Shown here: positions 32,816 through 40,407 of the stretch, one piece after another | How positions within the stretch are numbered: the first letter of the stretch is position 1 | Layout of the letters: each line of letters begins with the position of its first letter | NCBI GenBank assembly: GCA_913778505.1 | Contig: CAJYWD010000004.1 | Span: 1 to 64,000, forward strand | Length of the DNA: 64,000 nt | Direction of reading: 5' to 3' | Origin: an uncultured Chryseobacterium sp. | GTDB lineage: Bacteria > Bacteroidota > Bacteroidia > Flavobacteriales > Weeksellaceae | Position numbers and translations under genes: made by a program | Notes under the pieces: generated by a model | Seen by the model: the letters and a program-made list of their open reading frames with translations, nothing else | Databases searched by the model: none | What the model was told of the DNA's origin: nothing

Positions 32816-33667
32816 CTACTGCACCACAATCTTGTTGGACATTTTTTTTCCGTCCACAGTTCCTGTAACTATGTATTGGCCTTTTGGGAGGTTCACACTG
32901 ATTTTAGAATCCGCTTTAATTGCAGCGGTCTTCACCAGCTGACCACTCATGGAGAAGATCTGGATATCGCTCACCGGGTTGCGAAAATAGATCTCATTTC
33001 GCATCACCAGAGTATTGACTACCAGTGAATTTTTGCCAGCCGAGAGTTCGCTTACAGCAAGGTTAACCCCAGCTTGTGGTGTCGGGATGGCTGCGGTGAA
33101 GTCTACACCATTATGGTTGGTATCGCCGCTGATTCTTGTAATGGAATTGAGGATAGTAGGCGATGGGGCTGCGCCGCCACCTTCGTACTGATCTGCAAGA
33201 CCGTAACCCACGAAATCGACTACATTAGAAGCTGTAGGTCCTGTAACCCGTGTATTATTGGACGCCAGAGCCACTTTCCCGGAAGTCAGTCCCAGCTGTA
33301 CGCCAAGTCCCAACACGGGACCAGAGCCATCCAGATTAAGCACCACATCTACGATCAGATTCGGATTAATCAGATTGATTCCCCCAAGACCTTCTGACGC
33401 CTGCTGGATCAGGAAGGTCTGTCCGGGAGGCAGCGTCACATTGGGCAGAGTATGGTATTGGGTAAACTGACCGTTGGCCGGTCCGTACTGCATGGTCATA
33501 CCATCAAGCGAGGCGTTGGTATTTCCGATGTTTTTCAATTCTATAAAATCGTTGGCAAGCACTGCTCCCAATAAACCGCCCCCTGTGTAGATCTCATTGA
33601 TCACAATCTGTGCATTAAAGAATGCTACTGAGGACATAAGTCCAAAGAATGTAAATAACTTTTTCAT
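32816..33667 (-). CDS. secreted lamin-tail-domain protein with T9SS sorting domain
   Basis: The 283-residue protein has a signal peptide ending near FFNAQ (residue 20) and a lamin-tail (LTD) domain beginning IVINEIYTGGG with NDFIELKNIGN. A T9SS type A sorting domain follows at the end: YFRNPVSDIQIFSMSGQLV and GQYIVTGTVDGKKMSNKIVVQ. It should be carried to the cell surface by the Por secretion system. LTD domains in bacteria often occur in surface proteins or nucleases. No enzymatic domain is seen here. Confidence 0.88.
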   Translation of the reverse strand: MKKLFTFFGLMSSVAFFNAQIVINEIYTGGGLLGAVLANDFIELKNIGNTNASLDGMTMQYGPANGQFTQYHTLPNVTLPPGQTFLIQQASEGLGGINLINPNLIVDVVLNLDGSGPVLGLGVQLGLTSGKVALASNNTRVTGPTASNVVDFVGYGLADQYEGGGAAPSPTILNSITRISGDTNHNGVDFTAAIPTPQAGVNLAVSELSAGKNSLVVNTLVMRNEIYFRNPVSDIQIFSMSGQLVKTAAIKADSKISVNLPKGQYIVTGTVDGKKMSNKIVVQ

Positions 33668-33876
33668 AATACTATATTTTGGTGATTATTTCAAAAAAAT
33701 ACAATTACAATACCAAAATAAATCAACAATTACGTATAAATACTGAAAATATCGCAATCCTAATTTGGATTATTTCTAAAGTTGAGGAAAGTGTTTAACA
33801 AAAAAGTGCTGTAACGAAAATGGATTGAAAAGCAAAACCCTAAGATGTTACTATAAAACAACTTAGGGTTTAAGTG
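33668..33876. other. intergenic DNA, nothing recognised
   Basis: AT-rich sequence between the lamin-tail gene and tRNA-Cys. No convincing hairpin, promoter or small gene was found. Confidence 0.4.
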
Positions 33877-33947
33877 AGGTGCCTAGCGGATTCGAACCGC
33901 TGTAGATGGTGTTGCAGACCACTGCCTAGCCACTCGGCCAAAGCACC
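33877..33947 (-). tRNA. tRNA-Cys (GCA)
   Basis: Read on the minus strand, the 71-nt cloverleaf begins GGTGCTT and ends AGGCACC plus discriminator T, giving a seven-pair acceptor stem with one wobble. The anticodon arm is GTGGT-CTGCAAC-ACCAT with anticodon GCA, and the T arm contains GGTTCGAATCC. CCA is not encoded. It stands alone. Confidence 0.95.
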
Positions 33948-34225
33948 GTTTCTTGGATTGCAAATTTAAGGTTTTTTTTTGAATGTCAAATTGATTATCA
34001 AATTTTCTCGGAAAAAATAAAATTTTAACATTTTCTTACCTTGACAACCAATGGTTTGGGAGAGGAAATTATCTTTAAAAATAAAAAGCAGAGTCCCAGA
34101 TCTGCGGTAACGAACTTCATTTTGAATCTTAATTCTGGAATTTGAGCCTGATTTATCTTTGTCCTCGATCAAAGCTGACAGATATTTAATTGGTCATCAG
34201 CCACTTTATTTAGGTTCTAAATAAG
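33948..34225. other. intergenic DNA upstream of ribB
   Basis: AT-rich sequence. I looked for an FMN riboswitch here and found none. The only signal is the -7 element next to ribB. Confidence 0.4.
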
Positions 34226-34233
34226 TATCTTTG
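34226..34233 (+). promoter_or_regulatory. -7 element TATCTTTG of ribB
   Basis: TATCTTTG ends 18 bases before the ATG at 34252, leaving a leader of about a dozen bases. That is too short for a riboswitch. An in-frame TTG at 34231 lies inside this element and is not the start. Confidence 0.6.
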
Positions 34234-34251
34234 CAGAAATTTTCTAATATA

Positions 34252-35373
34252 ATGGATACACTCCAACTCAATACAATAGAAGAAGCGCTGGAAGACATCA
34301 AAAACGGAAAAATGGTGATCGTAGTGGATGATGAAGACCGCGAAAACGAAGGCGACCTGATTGCTGCTGCAGAACTCACCACTGCAGAAACCGTGAACTT
34401 TATGGCGACCTATGCCAGAGGTTTGATCTGTATGCCGCTGACTGAAAAGCGATGCGACGAACTGGAACTGCATTCTATGGTAGCCAACTCCACCGACCCG
34501 AAGGAAACTGCTTTCACGATTTCCGTGGACCTTTTGGGAAAAGGAGCCACAACAGGAATCTCTGCCAGTGACCGTGCTAAAACCATCCAGGCAATTATGG
34601 ACCCGGAAACGAAACCCGGCGACCTGATGAGACCCGGACACATTTTTCCTCTGCGCGCCAGAGAAGGTGGCGTTCTGAAAAGAGCCGGCCACACGGAAGC
34701 AGCGGTTGATTTGACAAGATTAGCCGGACTGAAAGAAGGTGGCGTGATCTGCGAGATCCTGAATGAAGACGGAAGCATGGCGAGATTACCTCAACTTTTG
34801 GAATTTGGAAAGAAGCACGATTTGAAAGTGGTTTCCATAGAGGATTTGATTCATTACAGACTGAGACAAGGTGACCTGGTGGAGAGAATTGAGGAGCGTG
34901 ACATCAAAACGCATTTTGGCGATTTTAAGTTTTATGTTTTTGAGGAAAAGCCGACGGAGCAAATCCATTATGCCCTGACCAAAGGAACTTGGGCTGCAGA
35001 TGAGCCTGTTTTGGTAAGAGTTCAGGCGTCCGGCAGTTATTTTGATGTCTTCAGCAGGCTTTCCAATGGCGAGCATCCGCTGATGCAGCGCGTTACGGAT
35101 CTCATCAACGAAGCAGGAAAAGGTGCTGTGGTTTTCATTAATAATGTTTCTAACAAAGAAAATACATTAAGCAGACTTCAGCATTTTCTTCATTACCAGG
35201 AAGGAACGAGAGAACAACCGACCATCGCACCGAACTTCCGGGATTATGGTATCGGCACTCAAATTCTGAAAGACCTTGGCATCAACAAATTCCGGGTGAT
35301 CACCCAAAATCCTAACGTAAAACCTGTAATTTCCGGTTATGATGTGGAAGTGACAGAGATGATTGCTCTTTAG
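34252..35373 (+). CDS. ribB: 3,4-dihydroxy-2-butanone-4-phosphate synthase with degenerate GTP cyclohydrolase II-like domain
   Basis: Residues 1 to about 205 form a complete RibB domain, with DDEDRENEGDLI at 26-37 and HTEAAVDLTRLAGL. It makes the four-carbon unit of riboflavin from ribulose 5-phosphate. The last 165 residues follow the RibA fold: FKFYVFEEKPTEQIHYALTK, EPVLVRVQASGSYFDVFSRL and QILKDLGINKFRVITQNPN. However, the zinc motif SECxTGDxFxSxRCDCG is absent, with no cysteine at all in that stretch, and so is RQEGRxIG. The second half is therefore not a working cyclohydrolase. An intact RibA is encoded at 49078-49677. The layout resembles the RibBX type described in proteobacteria. Confidence 0.92.
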   Translation: MDTLQLNTIEEALEDIKNGKMVIVVDDEDRENEGDLIAAAELTTAETVNFMATYARGLICMPLTEKRCDELELHSMVANSTDPKETAFTISVDLLGKGATTGISASDRAKTIQAIMDPETKPGDLMRPGHIFPLRAREGGVLKRAGHTEAAVDLTRLAGLKEGGVICEILNEDGSMARLPQLLEFGKKHDLKVVSIEDLIHYRLRQGDLVERIEERDIKTHFGDFKFYVFEEKPTEQIHYALTKGTWAADEPVLVRVQASGSYFDVFSRLSNGEHPLMQRVTDLINEAGKGAVVFINNVSNKENTLSRLQHFLHYQEGTREQPTIAPNFRDYGIGTQILKDLGINKFRVITQNPNVKPVISGYDVEVTEMIAL

Positions 35374-35458
35374 ATTTTGATATAATACACGGATAGATGA
35401 TAGACGAGTAGAAGCGAGAAGTTAGATTGAAGACTTAGATGAATCTGTCAATAAAATA

Positions 35459-35490
35459 AAAAATAGCGTTCCGTTTGGAGCGCTATTTTT
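35459..35490. terminator. bidirectional terminator, ribB / M1 peptidase
   Basis: AAAATAGCG and CGCTATTTT form a stem with a short loop, flanked by A and T runs, between the two converging genes. Upstream at 35385-35410 is another GATAGATGATAGACG low-complexity run. Confidence 0.8.
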
Positions 35491-35525
35491 GTCTATATTC
35501 TTCTATACTTCTATTCCCTCAAAGT

Positions 35526-37463
35526 TTATTTTGCCGGCCAAACATTATTCTTTGGATTAATATCCGGAACAATGGATTTCGGATCCAGGGAAACTGAGCT
35601 TATTTCTTTTGCTGAATCCAACTGGAATGTCCACTCGGTGTTGCGTTTCCAAACTTCGACAGGTAGCTTAACCGTCTGAGTTGTTCCGTCTTTAAATGTT
35701 ACAAGAACCGTGGTAGGCATTGGCAATTGTCCGATATTTTCAACCGTGATTTGTGCACCGTTTTTGTAATCGCCATTCACAGGTTTTACATTCTTAACCG
35801 CCTGATCTACTTTCCACTTGTTCATAAACCATCCTCTCCAGAACCAGTTCAGTTCTTCTCCGGAAACATTTTCCATCGTATGGAAGAAATCCCAAGGTGT
35901 CGGATGTTTGAAAGCCCATCTTTCAACATAAGTTCTGAAAGCTTTATCAAACTTTTCAGGACCAAGAATGGTTTCTCTCAGGATTCCTAATCCAACGCCA
36001 GGTTTGAAATACGCCAGAACGCCAATACTTCTTTCCTTCATATTATCCGGACCAACCATGATCTGCTCAAAGTTATCACTCTGCACAAAAGGGCCGATTT
36101 TACTTATATCTTGTTTATGGTAATATTCACCTTTGTTGAAAGCTTCCGTAGATAATTCATTGATGAATGTATTAAAACCTTCGTCCATCCAGGCAAAGAC
36201 CCTTTCGTTTGAACCAACAATCATAGGAAACCAAGTGTGTCCAAATTCATGATCGGTAACTCCCCAAAGATCTGCTCCGCTGGAATTTCTGTGGCAAAAA
36301 ACGATTCCCGGATATTCCATTCCACCTTCGTTCCCTGCAACATTGGTTGCGGCAGGATAAGGATATTCAAACCATTTTCCCGAGTAATGTTCAATGGCAG
36401 CTTTCGTGTATTCGGTTGAGCGTCCCCAAGCTTTGTCTCCGGCGCTTTCTACAGGATAAGCCGAGATGGCCAAAGATTTTTTTCCACTTGGCAGATTAAT
36501 TCTCGCCGCATCAATGATGAATGCTGCCGATGAAGCCCAAGCAAAATCTCTCGCCTTTTCTATTTTGAATTTCCAGGTTTTTGTTCCTGATTGATTTCCT
36601 TTCCCTAATTCAGATTCCGGGTGAATCATAACCGTTTTCTCACTTTTTCTCGCCTCATTCCAGCGGTTGATCTCTTCCTTGGAATAAACTTCTTTCTCGT
36701 TCAGCAATTCCCCTGAAGCTACAACGTAATGATTAGCCGGAACTGTAATGTTAGCCGATAGAGTTCCATATTCCAGATAGAATTCCGAAGCACCTAAATA
36801 AGGCAAAGTGTTCCAGCCCATCACGTCATCGTACACACACATTCTTGGATACCATTGCGCCAAGGTGAAGATTTTACCATTCTTGGTATCCTCCACGCCC
36901 ATTCTGTCCGAACCGTATTTTGGAGAGACAAAAGAGTATTCGATTTTCAATTTAGCTACACCTCCGTTAGCTTTCAGATCGCTTGGAAGGTCTATCTGCA
37001 TTCTGGTGTCGGTAATGGTATATTTTACATCTTTCCCGTCATATTTCACCGATTTAATTTTATAGCCACCGTCAAAAGTCTCGCCGTGAGAACCGTTTCT
37101 GCTGCCGGATAATGGAACCACTGCATTCCCTCTGGAATCTTTAGCAAACAAATTCTGGTCGAGTTGAAGCCAAAGAAAACCCAACTGGTCCGGACTGTTA
37201 TTGGTATAAGTAATTTCTGCCGAACCTGTCAGTTCATTGTTAGCTTCATTAAGACTAACATTGAGTTGATAATCCGCGGAGTTCTGCCAATATTTGTGCC
37301 CCGGCTGTCCACTCGCTGAACGGGTTTCAGTTCCTGTCTGAGGATAGAAAAATGGTTTGAATGCTTCGGTGTAATCGTATTTTGGAGATTCCTGAGCGTA
37401 AGAATTGCCGACAAAAGCAAACATCGCAACAGCAGAAATCAAATAAGGAATTTTGAATTTCAT
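35526..37463 (-). CDS. exported M1 family metallopeptidase
   Basis: The 645-residue protein has a signal peptide (to about residue 23), an aminopeptidase-N-like N-terminal beta domain and the catalytic HEFGH at residues 405-409, followed by WMDEGFNTF with the third zinc ligand. GGMEYPG replaces the GAMEN exopeptidase motif, as in the bacterial M1 subgroup related to cold-active peptidases. It should hydrolyse peptides in the periplasm. No sorting domain is visible. The ATG at 37463 starts a proper signal peptide, so a longer frame to 37511 is not used. Confidence 0.92.
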   Translation of the reverse strand: MKFKIPYLISAVAMFAFVGNSYAQESPKYDYTEAFKPFFYPQTGTETRSASGQPGHKYWQNSADYQLNVSLNEANNELTGSAEITYTNNSPDQLGFLWLQLDQNLFAKDSRGNAVVPLSGSRNGSHGETFDGGYKIKSVKYDGKDVKYTITDTRMQIDLPSDLKANGGVAKLKIEYSFVSPKYGSDRMGVEDTKNGKIFTLAQWYPRMCVYDDVMGWNTLPYLGASEFYLEYGTLSANITVPANHYVVASGELLNEKEVYSKEEINRWNEARKSEKTVMIHPESELGKGNQSGTKTWKFKIEKARDFAWASSAAFIIDAARINLPSGKKSLAISAYPVESAGDKAWGRSTEYTKAAIEHYSGKWFEYPYPAATNVAGNEGGMEYPGIVFCHRNSSGADLWGVTDHEFGHTWFPMIVGSNERVFAWMDEGFNTFINELSTEAFNKGEYYHKQDISKIGPFVQSDNFEQIMVGPDNMKERSIGVLAYFKPGVGLGILRETILGPEKFDKAFRTYVERWAFKHPTPWDFFHTMENVSGEELNWFWRGWFMNKWKVDQAVKNVKPVNGDYKNGAQITVENIGQLPMPTTVLVTFKDGTTQTVKLPVEVWKRNTEWTFQLDSAKEISSVSLDPKSIVPDINPKNNVWPAK

Positions 37464-37552
37464 TTCGTAAAAAGATTTATGACATTTAGAAATAGGTAAA
37501 AAAAATCTCAAGATTGTTACAACTTGAGATTAAAATAAGGTTGATCTTCAAA

Positions 37553-38434
37553 TTAATTCGATTTCTTAGCTTTTATCATTGCTTCCAGAGCATCCCACAT
37601 CTCTTGCGGAATATCTTCCAGCATATTGAACTCACCGGCTCCCTGAAGCCATTCGCCACCGTCAATGGTCACCACTTCGCCGTTCATATAAGCGGAATAA
37701 TCGGAAACGAGATAAGCAGCAAGATTGGCCAACTCCTGATGTTCACCTACTCTTCTGAGTGGCACTTTTTTCCTCATATCGAATTTCTCCTGCAAATCTC
37801 CAGGTAATAGTCTATCCCACGCACCTTTTGTAGGAAAAGGTCCTGGCGCAATCGCATTGAAGCGGATTCCATATTTCGCCCACTCTACCGCCAGACTTCT
37901 TGTCATTGCCAGAACGCCTGCTTTTGCGCAAGCCGACGGCACCACATAAGCTGAGCCAGTCCATGCGTAAGTTGTTACGATGTTAAGAACAGTTCCCGGA
38001 ATTTTGTTATCAATCCAATATTTCCCAATGGACAGTGTGCAGTTTTTGGTGCCTTTCAGAACAATATCTAAAATCGAATCAAAAGCTGAATGTGTCAGTC
38101 TTTCGGTTGGCGAGATAAAATTCCCGGCTGCATTGTTCAACAGAATATCAATTCTCCCAAATTCTTTCAGAGCTGCTTCTTTCATCGCTTCCACTTCATC
38201 CCAATTTCGTACATCGCAGGCCACGCAAAGCACTTTTCCACCGGTTTGCTCTTCCAATTCTTTGGCAGTTCCTTGCAGTTTTTCCAAGTTCCTGGAAGTG
38301 ATAACGACTTTTGCGCCGAGTTCCAGAAAATATTTGGTCATTGCTTTTCCAAGACCGCTTCCGCCACCAGTCACAATAGCGACTTTATCTCTGAGTGCGT
38401 CTTCGCGTAACATTGGTTGTGTATATAGATTCAT
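37553..38434 (-). CDS. 2,4-dienoyl-CoA reductase-like SDR
   Basis: The 293-residue SDR has the cofactor motif TGGGSGLG at 22-29 and NNAAGNF at 100-106. The catalytic tetrad position that normally reads YxxxK is SACAK here (S167, K171), as in the 2,4-dienoyl-CoA reductase branch. NAIAPGPFPTKGAW and TIDGGEWL also fit that branch. It would help degrade unsaturated fatty acids through NADPH-dependent reduction of dienoyl-CoA. No other beta-oxidation gene is near. Confidence 0.87.
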   Translation of the reverse strand: MNLYTQPMLREDALRDKVAIVTGGGSGLGKAMTKYFLELGAKVVITSRNLEKLQGTAKELEEQTGGKVLCVACDVRNWDEVEAMKEAALKEFGRIDILLNNAAGNFISPTERLTHSAFDSILDIVLKGTKNCTLSIGKYWIDNKIPGTVLNIVTTYAWTGSAYVVPSACAKAGVLAMTRSLAVEWAKYGIRFNAIAPGPFPTKGAWDRLLPGDLQEKFDMRKKVPLRRVGEHQELANLAAYLVSDYSAYMNGEVVTIDGGEWLQGAGEFNMLEDIPQEMWDALEAMIKAKKSN

Positions 38435-38689
38435 TTAGTAAGTGATTTTTGATATTAATAAACGATGATTTGCGTCTGTGGTAAATTTAGATTTTTATTT
38501 TGTTTTAAAAATTAACAAAAGTTATGCACAAAATATGAACGCCATACAATTGCGCCCCGGCGTGAACGTACTCTTCGAGAATATCAGAGTGACAAAAACG
38601 GAGTCCTTCGACTTTTGCTCAGGATAAACCACAGACGGAAAGAGCGCCCAAAAGTCCTTCATCGCAGGGTTAGCTAACAATCAAAAATG
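38435..38689. repeat. intergenic region with degenerate hairpin repeats
   Basis: At 38549-38680 TTGCGCCCCGGCGTGAACG, AGAGTGACAAAAACGG and CCTTCGACTTTTGCTCAGGA occur in series. The first resembles the left end of the R1-like elements and the last resembles the CTTCGACAAGCTCAGG-type hairpin repeats. This looks like a composite of decayed repeats. No gene is seen. Confidence 0.4.
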
Positions 38690-38812
38690 AGTGCAAAAAA
38701 GTAAGATTCTTGACAGGCGCTTTAAAAGGTTTAGGTCCGACATTAGCCAAAATATTGTTACCTGAAAGCCGTTCAGTTGTATCTACAGCTGATCTGGGCG
38801 ATTTTCTCTAAC
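38690..38812 (+). pseudogene. possible 3' remnant of a Rossmann-fold gene
   Basis: An open stretch without a start codon encodes VRFLTGALKGLGPTLAKILL, then PESRSVVSTADLGDFL and a stop. It vaguely recalls the C-terminus of small NAD-dependent epimerase/NmrA-like proteins. The evidence is weak, and it could be chance coding in AT-rich DNA. Confidence 0.25.
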
Positions 38813-38849
38813 TCATTAACAAAATTTGATCATCCGCGAGAAATCTAAA

Positions 38850-38887
38850 CAAAAAGCAAATCTGCAGTTTCACAAATTTGCCTTTTC
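38850..38887 (-). terminator. probable terminator of pyrC
   Basis: On the minus strand AAAAGGCAAAT pairs with ATTTGCTTTTT across a loop. It lies about 10 bp past the pyrC stop and is followed by a T run. Confidence 0.6.
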
Positions 38888-38895
38888 TTTACTGA

Positions 38896-40230
38896 CTATT
38901 CCACTTCAAAAAACAATCGTTCCCCGAATTTTTCCTCATTAATTGTACCGTTTTCGTAAACCAGATTTCCGTTGACGAAAGTGTGAGTGACTTTAGAATG
39001 AAACTCCGTTCCTTCGAGCGGACTCCAACCGCATTTGTAAAGAATGTTTTGTTTTTCAACCGTCCAGTTTTCATTTAAATCAACCAAAACCAAATCGGCC
39101 TTGTAACCTTCTCTGATGAAACCTCGTTTTTCAATTCTGAACAAAATCGCAGGATTGTGAGCCATTTTCTCAACGATTCTTTCGAGAGAAATTTTTCCGT
39201 TTTTGTAATTTTCCAACATCACGACCAAAGAATGCTGAACCAAAGGCGCTCCGGAAGGACATTTGGTGTAAACATTCTGTTTTTCTTCCCAAGTGTGCGG
39301 AGCGTGGTCGGTCGCAATCACATCAATTCTGTCATCCAAAAGCGCTTCCCAAAGTCCGTCTTTGTCTTTGTGCGTTTTTACAGCGGGATTCCATTTGATG
39401 AGTCCGCCTTTTGTTTCGTAATCTTCATTAGTAAAAGTCAAGTGATGAACACAGACTTCCGCTGTAATTTTTTTATCTTTTAAAGGAATGTCATTTCTAA
39501 AAAGCTCCGTTTCAATGGCTGTTGACAAATGGAAAACGTGAAGTCTCGCTCCGGTTTTCTTGGCCAGTTCAATCGCTTTTGAAGAAGATTTATAACAAGC
39601 TTCTTCACTTCTGATGAGATGATGAAATTTCACAGGAATATCTTCGCCATATTCATCCAGATATTTTTGAGTATTGGCTCTGATGGTTGCTTCGTCCTCA
39701 CAATGAACGGCAATCAGCATTTTGGTGTTACTGAAAATTTTTTCCAGAGTTTCCGGATTATCGACCAGCATATTTCCTGTTGACGAACCCAAAAATAACT
39801 TGATTCCCGGAACATTTCTCGGATTCGTTTTTAAAACTTCTTCAAGATTGTCATTGGTTCCGCCCATCATAAATCCGTAATTGGCAAACGATTTTTGAGC
39901 CGCAATTTCATATTTATCTGCCAACAATTCCTGGGTTACCGCATTGGGAACTGTATTAGGCTGTTCAATAAAACTTGTCGTTCCGCCAGCGATTGCCGCG
40001 CGGGATTCTGTTTCAACATCACCTTTCCAGGTCAAACCAGGCTCGCGGAAATGCACCTGGTCATCAATTACTCCCGGCAAAAGATATTTTCCGGACGCAT
40101 CAATAATTTGATCTGCTTCTTCAGAAATTTGGGATTCAATTTTAGAGATCAGATCGTTTTCGATGAGAATATCGCTTTGGACAATCTTTCCTTCGTTGAC
40201 GATCTGTGCGTTTTTTATCAGGATTTTCAT
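38896..40230 (-). CDS. pyrC: dihydroorotase
   Basis: The 444-residue amidohydrolase closes carbamoyl aspartate to dihydroorotate in pyrimidine synthesis. Landmarks are IDDQVHFREPG (56-65), AAIAGGTTSFIEQPNT, AVHCEDE, LHVFHLST, AEVCVHHL and the catalytic ATDHAPH. In the first metal motif the usual first histidine of DxHxH is Gln58, so the metal site differs from the textbook class I enzyme. I recall DDQVHFREPG as common in Bacteroidetes homologues. It stands alone between repeat-rich gaps. Confidence 0.92.
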   Translation of the reverse strand: MKILIKNAQIVNEGKIVQSDILIENDLISKIESQISEEADQIIDASGKYLLPGVIDDQVHFREPGLTWKGDVETESRAAIAGGTTSFIEQPNTVPNAVTQELLADKYEIAAQKSFANYGFMMGGTNDNLEEVLKTNPRNVPGIKLFLGSSTGNMLVDNPETLEKIFSNTKMLIAVHCEDEATIRANTQKYLDEYGEDIPVKFHHLIRSEEACYKSSSKAIELAKKTGARLHVFHLSTAIETELFRNDIPLKDKKITAEVCVHHLTFTNEDYETKGGLIKWNPAVKTHKDKDGLWEALLDDRIDVIATDHAPHTWEEKQNVYTKCPSGAPLVQHSLVVMLENYKNGKISLERIVEKMAHNPAILFRIEKRGFIREGYKADLVLVDLNENWTVEKQNILYKCGWSPLEGTEFHSKVTHTFVNGNLVYENGTINEEKFGERLFFEVE

Positions 40231-40275
40231 TTCGCTTTTTTAGATAGAAACAAAATTAAGTTTTTGAATTTATAA

Positions 40276-40378
40276 ACCACAACAGTCACAAAAGAAAATC
40301 TAATCGTTAATTCAAATGAAATTGAGCTTATTTTTTAGAATATTTAAACTGAACAAAACTTTTGTGCCTTTTGTGGTT
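40276..40378. repeat. inverted-repeat element, family R3 (copy 2)
   Basis: ACCACAACAGTCACAAAAGA and ACTTTTGTGCCTTTTGTGGT form imperfect ends around an AT-rich core. The same build as 28577-28700 is seen, again just upstream of a plus-strand gene. Confidence 0.75.
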
Positions 40379-40407
40379 TTAACTAAATTGCTTCAAAATT
40401 CCGAAGG

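Noticed and set aside
33948-34251. FMN riboswitch upstream of ribB
   Set aside because: The -7 element lies 18 bases before the ATG, so the leader is too short, and none of the conserved RFN-element segments is seen.
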